64,000 nucleotides of DNA from Hespellia sp. (GTDB taxonomy: Bacteria; Bacillota; Clostridia; Lachnospirales; Lachnospiraceae), in assembly GCA_028694105.1 (NCBI GenBank), contig JAQUUC010000007.1, forward strand, positions 34,491-98,490, written 5' to 3'. The notes under the pieces are model-generated. The model made no database searches. It had not been told where the DNA came from and saw only the letters and a list, made by a program, of their open reading frames with translations. Position numbers and translations under genes: made by a program. This document shows positions 25,508 through 34,827 of this stretch, piece by piece. Each line of letters opens with the position of its first letter. The stretch's first letter is position 1.

Positions 25508-26395
25508 TCACCTGCCACGTTTCCGGCTCTTTTCCTTCCTCTTCTCCCAAGTGGACACAATCGCTCCTTCCGGGCAGACGTTCTTGCAGTCACCGCACCG
25601 GATGCAATCCACGCTGTTCGGCTTTTCCCAGACCTTAATGTCCATCCTGCACACCTTCTGGCAGGCCCCGCACTGCGTGCATTTCCCCGCGTCCACCGTG
25701 TACCGGTACAATGCCACCGGATTAAACCAGCCATAAATCGCCCCCAGCGGGCACACATATTTACAAAATGGCCGGTAACTGATCACAGACAGCACACCTG
25801 TAACCACCAGCAGCGACACCTTCCACACGAACAGTCCCCCCGTCGCGCTCTGCAGCTCTGGGTTCGCCGCCACCAGCGGTATCCCGCCAAACAGCGTTCC
25901 GCTCGGGCAAATATATTCGCAGAACCAAGGCTTTCCCATTCCCACAATATCCACCACGACCGACGGCAGTATCACCACGAACAATGCCAGAATCACATAT
26001 CGCAAATGCTTCAGATAACGATGCCCCGGCAGGTTCTTTATCTTTTTTACAAATGGAATCTTATACAGCAGATCCTGCACAAGTCCAAACGGACACATCC
26101 ATCCGCAGATCAGCCGTCCAAACAGCGCACCGAACCCCATCAAAAAGCCCATCACATAAGCCGAGACCGTAAAGCTCCGGCTATCCAGCACCGCCTGAAG
26201 TGCCCCGATCGGGCAGGAGCCCAGCGCACCGGGGCAGGAATAGCAGTTCAGACCGGGAACACACAGAGCCTTGGTGCTTCCCTGATATATTTTTCCTTGC
26301 AGGAATCCAACCGCATACCCATTCGTCACTGCAAAGAAGGCAGCCTGAAACCAATGTCTGAGAATGCCTTTTTTCCTAACCTTGTCCCTACCCAA
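25508..26395 (-). CDS. Membrane 4Fe-4S ferredoxin-type protein (NapH/CcoG-like)
   Basis: About 295 residues, with five membrane segments. Cysteine motifs: CVPGLNCYSCPGALGSCPIG, then CGWMCPFG and CEYICPSG, CKYVCPLG, and two ferredoxin clusters CTQCGACQKVCRMD and CIRCGDCKNVCPEG near the end. It should pass electrons across or along the membrane. No ATG fits the start; a TTG at 26395, overlapping the stop of the CXXC gene, suggests translational coupling. The Rrf2 and TlpA genes upstream make an oxidoreductase cluster. Confidence 0.85.
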   Translation of the reverse strand: MGRDKVRKKGILRHWFQAAFFAVTNGYAVGFLQGKIYQGSTKALCVPGLNCYSCPGALGSCPIGALQAVLDSRSFTVSAYVMGFLMGFGALFGRLICGWMCPFGLVQDLLYKIPFVKKIKNLPGHRYLKHLRYVILALFVVILPSVVVDIVGMGKPWFCEYICPSGTLFGGIPLVAANPELQSATGGLFVWKVSLLVVTGVLSVISYRPFCKYVCPLGAIYGWFNPVALYRYTVDAGKCTQCGACQKVCRMDIKVWEKPNSVDCIRCGDCKNVCPEGAIVSTWEKRKEKSRKRGR

Positions 26396-26549
26396 TTCCA
26401 ATACACTCCATACAGATATGTACTGCCTTCTGAAGCACGGTCGCGGGCTCTTCGCGTACCACTCCAACTATCATTAACAGAATCGAAAGGCCTAGCAGTG
26501 CTACGCCCTTCCATGTCTGTTTGTTTAAGAAATTCACGATCTTTTTCAT
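26388..26549 (-). CDS. CD1871A-family CXXC-motif membrane peptide
   Basis: 53 residues: a charged start (MKKIVNFLNKQTWKG), one membrane helix (VALLGLSILLMIVGVV), then REEPATVLQKAVHIC followed by MECIGIG with the conserved C-x-x-C next to the C-terminus. It matches the small CD1871A family, usually encoded directly before a 4Fe-4S membrane protein as here. Its stop overlaps the start of that gene. Function unknown; the C-x-x-C could carry a cofactor or disulfide for the partner. Confidence 0.85.
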   Translation of the reverse strand: MKKIVNFLNKQTWKGVALLGLSILLMIVGVVREEPATVLQKAVHICMECIGIG

Positions 26550-26595
26550 TCAAATACCTATCCTTCCACCACCTGTTTTCCGCAGAAAAAAGCAG

Positions 26596-27006
26596 TTACA
26601 ACCGAAGTCTCTGCTCTATATCGGAAATGGTGACTCCGCTCAAATATTTCCTGCATTCTTCATTCAGCTCCCCGCAGAGTCCATCCATCACCTCCGCCAT
26701 GCCGGAGGAAATCATGCAGTCCTTTTCCTTATTCCCCGTATGCCAGCGCATCGTCACCGCCTCAACCTGCACAGCCTCCATCACCTGCGACAGACGTATC
26801 TTTTTCACATCGTCTCTCAGATAATATCCACCATCGATTCCTTCCCTTGAATCCACAAGGCCTGCCTTTTTGAGTTTCGACATCACCTTCCGGATCCTGA
26901 CCGGATTGGTACACACATTCTCTGCCAGCACTTCACTTGATATCATATCCGCGTGCATGTCAAGGTATACCAGCGCATGCACCGCGATTGCCATTTCTCC
27001 CGTCAT
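26596..27006 (-). CDS. Rrf2-family transcriptional regulator
   Basis: 136-residue winged-helix regulator with the Rrf2 opening (MAIAVHALVYLDMHADMISS) and recognition helix NPVRIRKVMSKLKKAGLVDS, REGIDGGYYL. The IscR cluster cysteines are missing; one cysteine (C96) remains mid-chain, so thiol or other sensing is likelier than a [2Fe-2S] site. It overlaps the TlpA gene by 4 bases, so it probably regulates its own redox operon. Confidence 0.87.
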   Translation of the reverse strand: MTGEMAIAVHALVYLDMHADMISSEVLAENVCTNPVRIRKVMSKLKKAGLVDSREGIDGGYYLRDDVKKIRLSQVMEAVQVEAVTMRWHTGNKEKDCMISSGMAEVMDGLCGELNEECRKYLSGVTISDIEQRLRL

Positions 27007-27614
27007 TGTCCAAGTTCCTCATCCATAATTTTCATCCAGTCATCCTTCGATCTCGCCCCGGTATAGACATTCTTCACCTTGCCGTCCTGATCGACAAATA
27101 TCGTCGTAGGCACCACCTGCACACCACTCAGAATGTTTTTGTTCAGCTCCTCTGACGGTAACATGTGAACGTAATCCGCTCCGGTCTGCTGAACAATGTC
27201 GCGTGCAGTGTCTTCATTCTTCTCCTCAGACACATCAATCGGAATCCCAATGATCTGCAGTTCTTTATCCTTATACTCTGCTGCCAGTGCGCCAAGATCA
27301 GGCATCTCATTGATACATGGCCCGCAGAACGTTCCCCACACATTGACCATCGTTACTTTCGCATCCTTGAACACCGTCTGCGTCACAGCCTGACCATCTA
27401 AGTCCACTGTCGTAAATGTACCGAAAGAAGCTTCCTCCGCTGCCTCCTCTTTCGCGCCTGCTGCCGCATCTTTTGATTCTGCTGCCGAATCGGTTGTCCC
27501 GGATGCTGTATCTTTCTTATCGGACGCACCACAGCCTGTCATATATGCAGCTATCGCAAGCAGTACAACCACCATCGGTACTGCTTTTCTTAACTTCTTC
27601 ATTGATTTTTTCAT
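27003..27614 (-). CDS. TlpA/ResA-family lipoprotein disulfide reductase
   Basis: 203 residues. A lipoprotein signal ends at AAYMTGCGAS (lipidated Cys near residue 28), then a low-complexity Ala/Glu-rich linker, then a thioredoxin fold with WGTFCGPCINEMPD as the active site and VQVVPTTIFVDQDGK as the cis-Pro strand. It would act outside the membrane on disulfides. The 4Fe-4S membrane protein and CXXC peptide downstream may deliver electrons to it, an inference from clustering. Confidence 0.92.
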   Translation of the reverse strand: MKKSMKKLRKAVPMVVVLLAIAAYMTGCGASDKKDTASGTTDSAAESKDAAAGAKEEAAEEASFGTFTTVDLDGQAVTQTVFKDAKVTMVNVWGTFCGPCINEMPDLGALAAEYKDKELQIIGIPIDVSEEKNEDTARDIVQQTGADYVHMLPSEELNKNILSGVQVVPTTIFVDQDGKVKNVYTGARSKDDWMKIMDEELGQ

Positions 27615-27740
27615 AATTTTACTTCCTCGCTTCCTGAGCTATTGTAAAATAGTTGTTAACAGGTTATACTGTAATAATAAATGTTACAGTTAGAATATGC
27701 AAGTACTTTATTATGAACTTATTGTGAATTTACAGATGCA

Positions 27741-27769
27741 TTGCAAATTGTCCTCTGTTCCTCTATAAT
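27741..27769 (+). promoter_or_regulatory. Sigma-A promoter of the deacetylase gene
   Basis: TTGCAA, 17-base spacer, TATAAT. Transcription from here would give a leader of about 170 bases. This is the 331-base gap between the TlpA and deacetylase genes. Confidence 0.75.
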
Positions 27770-27773
27770 GAGG

Positions 27774-27808
27774 ATATCAGATGTGGGAGTCAAGCCCCCA
27801 TCTGATAT
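27774..27808 (+). other. Hairpin at the 5' end of the deacetylase leader
   Basis: ATATCAGATG paired with CATCTGATAT, plus GGG/CCC, begins at the expected transcription start. A second 10-bp hairpin (CAAGACTCGC / GCGAGTCTTG) lies at 27875-27896 without a T-run. No known riboswitch recognised. Confidence 0.55.
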
Positions 27809-27945
27809 ACGCTCCGCGAGGATGTGCAGAGATTCGAAGAAGAAGATGTCAGCAAAGCTGACCGAATCTCGCACCAAGACTCGCAAGCGAGTCTTGAAAT
27901 TAAATATTTAACTAAATTTAACTAACATACAAAGGAAGAATAATT

Positions 27946-29385
27946 ATGAGTACACGCCAAAGACATTCAAAAAGGAAACGGGGAGCCGGCAGACACGCGC
28001 TGGCGATTATAGGTATTCTGCTTTTATTAACGATAATCGGAGCCGGTGGCTGGCTGGGGTGGAAGGTATTTCTGCAGCCTCAGGCAGTCTTAACGGTGAC
28101 CGCTAAATCTTATGATATCAAACAGGAGGAAGCTGCACCGGCATACGAACTGACGGTGACCTGCAAGGGCAGCCAAAACCGACTGCTGGATTTTAAGACA
28201 TGGTACACCGTAAAGGATTTCATGAAGGACATTGAGCGTGGAGATGTATTTACCTTCGACTGCGATGCAGATACGGCGAAGGAAGATACCTATCCGATTA
28301 CGCTCACAATGAACGAGCAGACGAAGCAGTTCCTAAGCGGCAAATGGAAAGGCAAAGTGTCTGTAAATGCGCAGGAAGGTTCCTTAACAGTCGAGAACAA
28401 GAGCGGACAGTGGGACGGTGAAAATCGATTTAAAGACTGGGATGGCAATGATGTTACTTCAACATGGATTACCTCCAAAGGAAATACATATTATTTTAAT
28501 GCGGACGGGAACAAAGTAACCGGCGTAGCCTCTATTGAGGATAAAATCTACGGATTTGATGACAGTGGTATTATGCTGACCGGCTGGCAGGACGTGGGCG
28601 ATGCACGTTATGATTTTGGAGATGACGGTGCCGCACTGATTGGCTGGCAGGACATTGACACAGCAACTTACTATTTTAATACAGACGGCCAGATGCTCCG
28701 TTCCGTCACTCAGAGTATTGATGGATATGACTGTATCTTCAATGAGGATGGTACGCTGGCTTCGAAAAAATTAGGTTCTAATATCGACCCGAACAAACCG
28801 ATGATTGCAATTACCTTTGATGACGGGCCCGGAAACGATACCTCCAGACTTCTGGACGCAGTCGAACAACATGGAATTCATGTGACATTTTTTATGCTTG
28901 GACAACATGCCGCCGCTTACTCACAGCTGTTACCCCGCATGGAAGCTCTGGGTTGTGAGCTTGGAAATCATTCATGGGACCACCCGCAGCTGACCACCTT
29001 AAGTTCCGATGAGGTAACCTCACAGGTGAGCAGAACCAATCAGGCCATCAGTCAGGCAGTCGGTCATAATGCAACCGTGCTTCGCCCGCCATACGGCGCA
29101 ACCAACAAGACCGTTTCCTCTCTGGTGGGTCTTCCGCAGATTCTCTGGTCCATAGATACACTGGACTGGAAGACCAAAAGTAAAGACGAAACGGTCCAGT
29201 CCATTCTAAGTGCACAAGATGGTGACATTGTACTGCTGCATGATATTCACAGCTGGTCCGTAGATGCCGCCATCGAGGCATTTCCACAACTGATTGCCAA
29301 AGGGTATCAGCTGGTAACCGTCAGTGAAATGGCACGTGCCAAAGGTGTTACCTTAGATAATGGAGGACAGTATTTTGAATTCTGA
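27946..29385 (+). CDS. Polysaccharide deacetylase with cell-wall-binding repeats
   Basis: 479 residues. One membrane anchor follows a Lys/Arg-rich start (near residues 18-38). A linker and an extracellular region come next, then about four glucan/choline-binding-type repeats (TYYFNADGNKVTG, IYGFDDSGIMLTGWQ, TYYFNTDGQM). The NodB deacetylase domain then starts at IAITFDDGPGNDTS (metal Asp pair), with GNHSWDHPQLT (metal His pair) and RPPYGATNK, ending DGDIVLLHDIHSWS. It likely removes acetyl groups from peptidoglycan or another wall glycan. Confidence 0.93.
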   Translation: MSTRQRHSKRKRGAGRHALAIIGILLLLTIIGAGGWLGWKVFLQPQAVLTVTAKSYDIKQEEAAPAYELTVTCKGSQNRLLDFKTWYTVKDFMKDIERGDVFTFDCDADTAKEDTYPITLTMNEQTKQFLSGKWKGKVSVNAQEGSLTVENKSGQWDGENRFKDWDGNDVTSTWITSKGNTYYFNADGNKVTGVASIEDKIYGFDDSGIMLTGWQDVGDARYDFGDDGAALIGWQDIDTATYYFNTDGQMLRSVTQSIDGYDCIFNEDGTLASKKLGSNIDPNKPMIAITFDDGPGNDTSRLLDAVEQHGIHVTFFMLGQHAAAYSQLLPRMEALGCELGNHSWDHPQLTTLSSDEVTSQVSRTNQAISQAVGHNATVLRPPYGATNKTVSSLVGLPQILWSIDTLDWKTKSKDETVQSILSAQDGDIVLLHDIHSWSVDAAIEAFPQLIAKGYQLVTVSEMARAKGVTLDNGGQYFEF

Positions 29386-29403
29386 TCGTTTCATTGAAAC
29401 TAT

Positions 29404-31275
29404 TTACTGATCGGTATCCCATTCCAGCGTAATTCTTCCATCTTTTGGCGGGGCGATTGTCCCCGCCTTTTGAATTGCCGCTGTCATCAAATCCTTATTT
29501 TTACCGGCATCCTCAAAAGTCTGAACCGTTCCGGCAATATAGGTTTCATCAATGGATCCCGGCCATGCTGCAACGGTATAGGTCTTACTGTCATCAATCT
29601 CCGTGCCATCTGCAAGGGCAGCCGAACGCACATTTTTATCTGCTTCTGCCCACGGCGCATAGGTCACTTTCAGACCGGACACCCCATACAGAATGTTCGT
29701 CTCTTTTCCATCAATAATTGGAGTCTCTAACAGTTCTTTCAGTTTTGCACCGGTGATCTCATACATTATCAATAATGCATCGCCATCCATTCCTTTTAGC
29801 GTAAAACGATCCGGCAGCACAATGTCACCTTTAAAAATCTGTGCGATATTTCCACAATAAAAACTCTTATTTGGTACAAGTGCGATTTCCGCACCGGCAG
29901 CATCACGAAGAACATCTGCGTTGTAATTACTGGTATCCAATACCGTGAATGTTTCACTGGCCGTTCCAATTGGAGCTTCTGACAACTCTGCAAAGGGGTC
30001 GTTGTTGTTAATTGCCTTATCGATTACTGCGGTCATTTCCTCAAAGGAAATCTTACCGGTTGTAAATTGCTGAACCATAGGAACAAGTTCATTATCGCCA
30101 AAGTAATTTGCAAAGAAAATATTTCCGTCCTTGATACAATCAGAGACATCCTGTGACAAGGCAGTGATATTTTGCTGATAGGAAGTCAACGTGCTGACGC
30201 CGGAGATCACCTGAAAAATCGCCTCCTGTCCTTCATCTGTACTGATATAATCCATCACGTCATTGAGGATCTCGCTTTTGTCCTTGTCCTCCATCGCCGC
30301 TTTGCTGAGCGAGATGTTTGCCCCCGGCACGACCTGCATAACGCGCCGGTCGGACTCCGTTGTGGGAAATCCGATAAAACCGATTTCGGCCTCCGGTTTT
30401 TCGGATTCGGCCAAGGCAACAATGTCAAGGTGGCAAGGCATCATGGCGATCGTGCCGTTGTACAGATCATGCCGGGTAGTCGTTGCGCTGGAACTGAAAT
30501 CACCCTCTATTACAATTCCCTTGTCGTAAAGCTTTTTTAATACTTCGCTGAAAGGCTTCAGAATGTCTGAATCGGAAGTCTCTCCTTTTACAAAGCTATT
30601 GTAGGCATTTCGCTTCTCGGCGGAAGCAAAGGTTTCGTTGTAGCTCAGCCCGAACAGCAAGGATTCCACCGTCGAGCAATACTTCATGCAGGTGACCAGG
30701 GGCCTTATCCCTGTCTCGGAAATCGTGTCGCACAGAGCATACAGTTCATCTAATGTTGAAGGAACACTCCAGCCATTCTGCTTGAATAAATCCTTGTTAT
30801 AGGCGATGCCAAAGGTTATGTTGCTGACCGGGATCTGGTACAGATGCCCGTTCACCGATATCGCCTGCAGGGAAGATAAATTATATCTGCCGGCATAACT
30901 TTCACCGCCAAGATCATATAAGAAATCATTTTCCGGAATGGTCTGATTCGTCAGAAACAGATCCGGCAGTGAGCCATTGTCTGCTAAAATTTTCATGTAT
31001 GGCAGTTGCTTGTCACCGGCACTGCATTCTTCAAAGACAAAATCGACTTCCGGGAACTTTTTCTCCAGCGATGACTCCAGTTCTTTGTGATCGAATGTAT
31101 AGAATTTCCCAAACGTGATGACCGTCTTGTCCGTGGCGATGGCTTCATAACTTAAGATGTCGTTCTCCGATGTATAAGCACTTTCGGTTTTCGTTGATGA
31201 ACAGCCAGATAACAGAACGCTAGTTATACATAATATTGCACATAGTATTGCAATTACTTTTCTTTTGAATTTCAT
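29404..31275 (-). CDS. Solute-binding lipoprotein fused to a 5'-nucleotidase C-terminal-like domain
   Basis: 623 residues. Signal and lipobox LLSGC (Cys 25). Residues 50-430 are an ABC sugar-type solute-binding fold (LPDLFLTNQTIP, ISVNGHLYQIPVSNITFGIAYNKDLF). Residues 445-620 resemble the 5'-nucleotidase C-terminal substrate domain (IMYEITGAKLKELLE, ILYGVSGLKVTYAP, DDSKTYTVAAWP) without the metallophosphatase half, so it is not an enzyme. No permease is nearby; the next gene upstream is a kinase that overlaps it by 4 bases. It is probably a ligand sensor. Confidence 0.82.
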   Translation of the reverse strand: MKFKRKVIAILCAILCITSVLLSGCSSTKTESAYTSENDILSYEAIATDKTVITFGKFYTFDHKELESSLEKKFPEVDFVFEECSAGDKQLPYMKILADNGSLPDLFLTNQTIPENDFLYDLGGESYAGRYNLSSLQAISVNGHLYQIPVSNITFGIAYNKDLFKQNGWSVPSTLDELYALCDTISETGIRPLVTCMKYCSTVESLLFGLSYNETFASAEKRNAYNSFVKGETSDSDILKPFSEVLKKLYDKGIVIEGDFSSSATTTRHDLYNGTIAMMPCHLDIVALAESEKPEAEIGFIGFPTTESDRRVMQVVPGANISLSKAAMEDKDKSEILNDVMDYISTDEGQEAIFQVISGVSTLTSYQQNITALSQDVSDCIKDGNIFFANYFGDNELVPMVQQFTTGKISFEEMTAVIDKAINNNDPFAELSEAPIGTASETFTVLDTSNYNADVLRDAAGAEIALVPNKSFYCGNIAQIFKGDIVLPDRFTLKGMDGDALLIMYEITGAKLKELLETPIIDGKETNILYGVSGLKVTYAPWAEADKNVRSAALADGTEIDDSKTYTVAAWPGSIDETYIAGTVQTFEDAGKNKDLMTAAIQKAGTIAPPKDGRITLEWDTDQ

Positions 31276-33446
31276 AACTTATGATCCCCCTTAACAATCC
31301 TCATCAAAACTTTTTTCAGTTCCACAACATCTACCGGTTTTGCCAAATGCATTTGCATACCTGCTTCAATCGATGCGTTCCTGTCTTCTTCAAACGCATT
31401 TGCCGAAAGTGCAATAATTGGAATCGTCTGTGCATCTGCCCTGTCCAGATGCCGAATTGCTTTTGCGGCTTCCAAACCGTCCATAATCGGCATCTTAATA
31501 TCCATCAGTATGAACGAATAGTACGCTGCCTCCGATGAATCAAACATATCAACACCAATCCGGCCATTCTCTGCCGCATCAACAATCAATCCCATTTTTT
31601 CTAAAAGTTTTGCAATGATTTGACGGTTGACTGGATGATCTTCTACAAGCAGTATATGTTTCCCGCCTAGGGCTGCTTTTAGAACTGCTCCGGAAACCTC
31701 TTCTTCCTGTTTTTTCTGATTTTCCGCTTCCTTTTTGACTCTTTGAAGTGGCAGCAGGATTTCAAAACGGCTGCCCACATCCTTTTTGCTGTTGACCGTA
31801 ACCGTACCGTCCATCAGCATTACAAGGTTGTAAACAATCGAAAGCCCCAGACCGCTTCCGGCAAGAGTTGCATTTGTCATAGAATTTTTTTCCTGCTCAA
31901 ACGGAGTGAAAATATGCTGTATATATTCCTCGCTCATACCCACTCCGGTATCCTCAACCGCAAAACTGATCTGGTCTGTTTGATCATCCAGTGGAGTTCG
32001 CCCTACCGATAACACGACGCTGCCCTCTGGCGGGGTAAACTTGATTGCATTACTCACAAGATTCATCAGGCACTGTCTGATTCGTACAGAATCCCCCATA
32101 TAGTCTGTGCTGAATTTTTCTTTTTCTTCGCAGGTAAATTGAATCCTCGCATCGGACGCGGGCTGACTCTCCATCTGCATCACATGATTTACAATTTCCT
32201 CTAAATCAATGCGGTCGTTATTGATGTTCATTTTTCCAGCCTCAATACGGCTCATATCCAGCACATCGTTAATAAGTGAAATCAGATATTTATTAGATGC
32301 CTGCGCTTTCACAATGCAGTCCTGCACCATCTCTTTATCATCCATGGATTCCAGCGCAAGCTCATGTAACCCGACTACCGCATTGAGCGGAGTCCGGATA
32401 TCATGCGACATTTTATTCATAAAATCACTCTTGGCTGCTGCTTTTGCGAACTGCACCTGCACATCCCGTCCTTTTCGCATCAGGCTGTGCTGATTATAAA
32501 ACAGAATGATTCCGCCTGCCATACAAACCGCCACAACCGCGATCATAAGATAGGTAAGTCCTGAATAGGTGTCTTCTGCTGTAATAGAAATTGGCACCGT
32601 TACCAGCAGTTCATACTCCTCCGTACTTGGCAGGGCAAGCACAAGCCAGCTTATATTGTCTGCAACATAGGTCGTCTGATACTCTCCACCGGAGGAAATT
32701 GCTGTTTTCAATTCAGCATATTCTTTTTCTGCTATACCTGCATTTTTTAACGAAGAGTAAACCGTGTATCCCTGAAACAGACTTTCCGAACTAATATCAT
32801 CCGGATGCATCACAATAATGCCGTCACGGTCTACGATATAACTGCTGCCCAGATGGTCATACAGCGAGACTGTCGTTATATCAGCAAATGTCTCTGTCGG
32901 AACAAGCCGACACAGTCCGATTATCGTTCGTCCGGAAATCTCCACATGATCGAGCGCATGCGTAAACGCCCAATAGTCTCCTCTTCCCTGAATCGAAACA
33001 AAACTGGAAAATGTATTCTCTTCTTGAAACACCCGCTCTGTAATCCGGCTGTCTCCGACCAAGACAGCAGTGTCTCCGCTCACGGTGAAAAAGTTCCCCT
33101 CCTGATCGAGCATAAGCCATTCTTCCGGTTCTACAAAATACGCCGAAAGATCATCATTAAATTCACGATTTCCCTTGGAAATCATATTCGCAACCGCATC
33201 CACCTGCGTGCCGTAAGTATCTTTCAACTGAGAGATTCTCTCCGTCAGCAAATACCCGATTTGATCAACAGCCTCTATCCGTTCTTTCTGTACCGAGTTT
33301 CTCAGCCTTTGATTCACCAAAAGCAAAAATGCAATACTGCACGCAAGAACACACATCAGCAGAATATTTACAAACACGCCTTTATGGTTACCGACAAACG
33401 CTGTCAGTCTGTTTTTTCCAGCTCGGTCGCTTTTATCTTCGCTCAC
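31272..33446 (-). CDS. Hybrid sensor histidine kinase with extracellular Cache-like domain
   Basis: 724 residues. A membrane helix (24-44), an extracellular dCache-like region (50-290: LDQEGNFFTVSGD, IVDRDGIIVMHPDD), a second helix (296-317), then HisKA with FMNKMSHDIRTPLNAVVG (H348), a HATPase domain (NLVSNAIKFTPPEGS; VEDTGVGMSEE; LAGSGLGLSIV) and a receiver domain with FILMDIKMPIMDG (phospho-Asp near 650). It stops at 31272, 4 bases inside the lipoprotein gene, so the two are coupled. No HPt or DNA-binding output is in the window. Confidence 0.92.
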   Translation of the reverse strand: MSEDKSDRAGKNRLTAFVGNHKGVFVNILLMCVLACSIAFLLLVNQRLRNSVQKERIEAVDQIGYLLTERISQLKDTYGTQVDAVANMISKGNREFNDDLSAYFVEPEEWLMLDQEGNFFTVSGDTAVLVGDSRITERVFQEENTFSSFVSIQGRGDYWAFTHALDHVEISGRTIIGLCRLVPTETFADITTVSLYDHLGSSYIVDRDGIIVMHPDDISSESLFQGYTVYSSLKNAGIAEKEYAELKTAISSGGEYQTTYVADNISWLVLALPSTEEYELLVTVPISITAEDTYSGLTYLMIAVVAVCMAGGIILFYNQHSLMRKGRDVQVQFAKAAAKSDFMNKMSHDIRTPLNAVVGLHELALESMDDKEMVQDCIVKAQASNKYLISLINDVLDMSRIEAGKMNINNDRIDLEEIVNHVMQMESQPASDARIQFTCEEKEKFSTDYMGDSVRIRQCLMNLVSNAIKFTPPEGSVVLSVGRTPLDDQTDQISFAVEDTGVGMSEEYIQHIFTPFEQEKNSMTNATLAGSGLGLSIVYNLVMLMDGTVTVNSKKDVGSRFEILLPLQRVKKEAENQKKQEEEVSGAVLKAALGGKHILLVEDHPVNRQIIAKLLEKMGLIVDAAENGRIGVDMFDSSEAAYYSFILMDIKMPIMDGLEAAKAIRHLDRADAQTIPIIALSANAFEEDRNASIEAGMQMHLAKPVDVVELKKVLMRIVKGDHKL

Positions 33447-33483
33447 GCGTTTGCCCTCCCATTCTCTAAAATGTCGATATCAA

Positions 33484-34827
33484 TCACATAAATTTTTCCA
33501 GTGTTTCGTAAAGTTCTTCCGGTTTTATCGGCTTTGCCAGATGGGCATTCATTCCTGTTTTCAGGCTCTCCTGTATATCCCTTGGATATGCGTTGGCTGA
33601 TATGGCAATAATCGGAATCGTGGCTGCATCCGCCCGGTCCATGCTGCGAATTGCTTTTGCAGCCTCCAGCCCTGACATCTTGGGCATGCGAATATCCATA
33701 AGAACCGCGTCAAAACCTCCAGTCGGAGATGCCGCAAACAGTTCAACTGCCACCTCTCCATTTTCTGCATGAATTACATTGATCTTTTTCTTTTCCAGCA
33801 GCTTTTTGGCAATCTGCGCATTTAACGGATGATCCTCCGCAAGCAGGATCGTTTTTTGGGCAAGAGAATGTTCTGCAGGATCCTGATGCTCCCCGGCTTC
33901 TGATATGTCGATCTGATTTTTTTCTGCCAGCTCAAAGGACAGCTTCACACTTACCGTGGTTCCTTTTCCCTTTTGACTCTCAATCTGTATGGTTCCACCC
34001 ATCTGCTCCAGCAGTCGTTTGGCTATGCAGAGTCCAAGTCCGCTTCCCTTCAGTTCCGGGCTGACACCATTGTCTTCCTGTGCAAACGGTTCAAAGAGAT
34101 GCTCCTTAAACTCCTCAGACACGCCGATTCCATTATCCGCAATACGATATACGGCAGAGAGTTTCTTTTGCGCATCGTCAATGCTTACATCATAGGCACC
34201 CATGGTGATTTTACCACCCGGTGGTGTGTATATGACCGCATTAGAAATAATGTTGAAAAATATCTGCTTGAGCCGCTGCTTATCAGTCATAACCGTCGGA
34301 TTCAGCGATGATTTTTTGATTTCCAACGTAATATTTTTCGCGGTACACTGCGCCCGGAACAGCGTCCCCATATCCATAAGAAATTCCTTGTAACTATACG
34401 GCTCCGGGTTCAATACAACTGCATCCTTCTCCGCCTTATCCAGATCCAGAATGTCATTGATAAGCCCCAGCATATAATCACTGGCAGAGCGAATATGAGT
34501 CATGTTTTCCCGAACTGTTTCCGGATGATCGGCTTCGTCCAGTGTAGCCGCCGTCAATCCCATGATAACATTCATCGGTGTCCGCAGATCATGACTCATT
34601 CGTGACATAAAATCCATTTTTGCCTTTCCGGCTTTTTCTGATACCTCCAGTGCAATCCTCAACTCTTCGTTTTGCTTTAGTTCTTCCTGCATTCTTCTGG
34701 ATTCCATCAGCGCACGGTTCAGCTCTCTCTGCATATTGATCATCTGATTATTCATCTTCTGCATCTCTTCCAGATAGAACTGTTCTTCTGTTATCTCTGT
34801 TTTTACGAAATGTTCTTCTGTGCCCAT
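33484..34827 (-). CDS. Cytoplasmic hybrid histidine kinase
   Basis: 447 residues with no membrane helix. Residues 15-65 are coiled coil; then HisKA (FMSRMSHDLRTPMNVIMG, H79), HATPase (NIISNAVIYTPPGGK; ADNGIGVSEE; LKGSGLGLCIA) and a receiver domain (AVLMDIRMPKMSG). It lacks any sensory domain of its own. Its start is the ATG at 34827, inside the end of the B12-binding gene (25-base overlap), so that protein is the likely partner sensor. Closest paralogue in the window is the next kinase. Confidence 0.9.
   Translation of the reverse strand: MGTEEHFVKTEITEEQFYLEEMQKMNNQMINMQRELNRALMESRRMQEELKQNEELRIALEVSEKAGKAKMDFMSRMSHDLRTPMNVIMGLTAATLDEADHPETVRENMTHIRSASDYMLGLINDILDLDKAEKDAVVLNPEPYSYKEFLMDMGTLFRAQCTAKNITLEIKKSSLNPTVMTDKQRLKQIFFNIISNAVIYTPPGGKITMGAYDVSIDDAQKKLSAVYRIADNGIGVSEEFKEHLFEPFAQEDNGVSPELKGSGLGLCIAKRLLEQMGGTIQIESQKGKGTTVSVKLSFELAEKNQIDISEAGEHQDPAEHSLAQKTILLAEDHPLNAQIAKKLLEKKKINVIHAENGEVAVELFAASPTGGFDAVLMDIRMPKMSGLEAAKAIRSMDRADAATIPIIAISANAYPRDIQESLKTGMNAHLAKPIKPEELYETLEKFM

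Noticed and set aside
25457..26824. 455-codon rightward open frame
   Set aside because: Antisense to the 4Fe-4S protein, the CXXC peptide and Rrf2. Its sequence is rich in Pro/Arg/His/Ser with no domain, as expected for a shadow frame.
29404..31275. Active 5'-nucleotidase
   Set aside because: The N-terminal metallophosphoesterase motifs are missing; only the substrate-binding C-domain type is present.
32805..33491. 228-codon rightward frame over the kinase gene
   Set aside because: Antisense shadow of the Cache/kinase gene.
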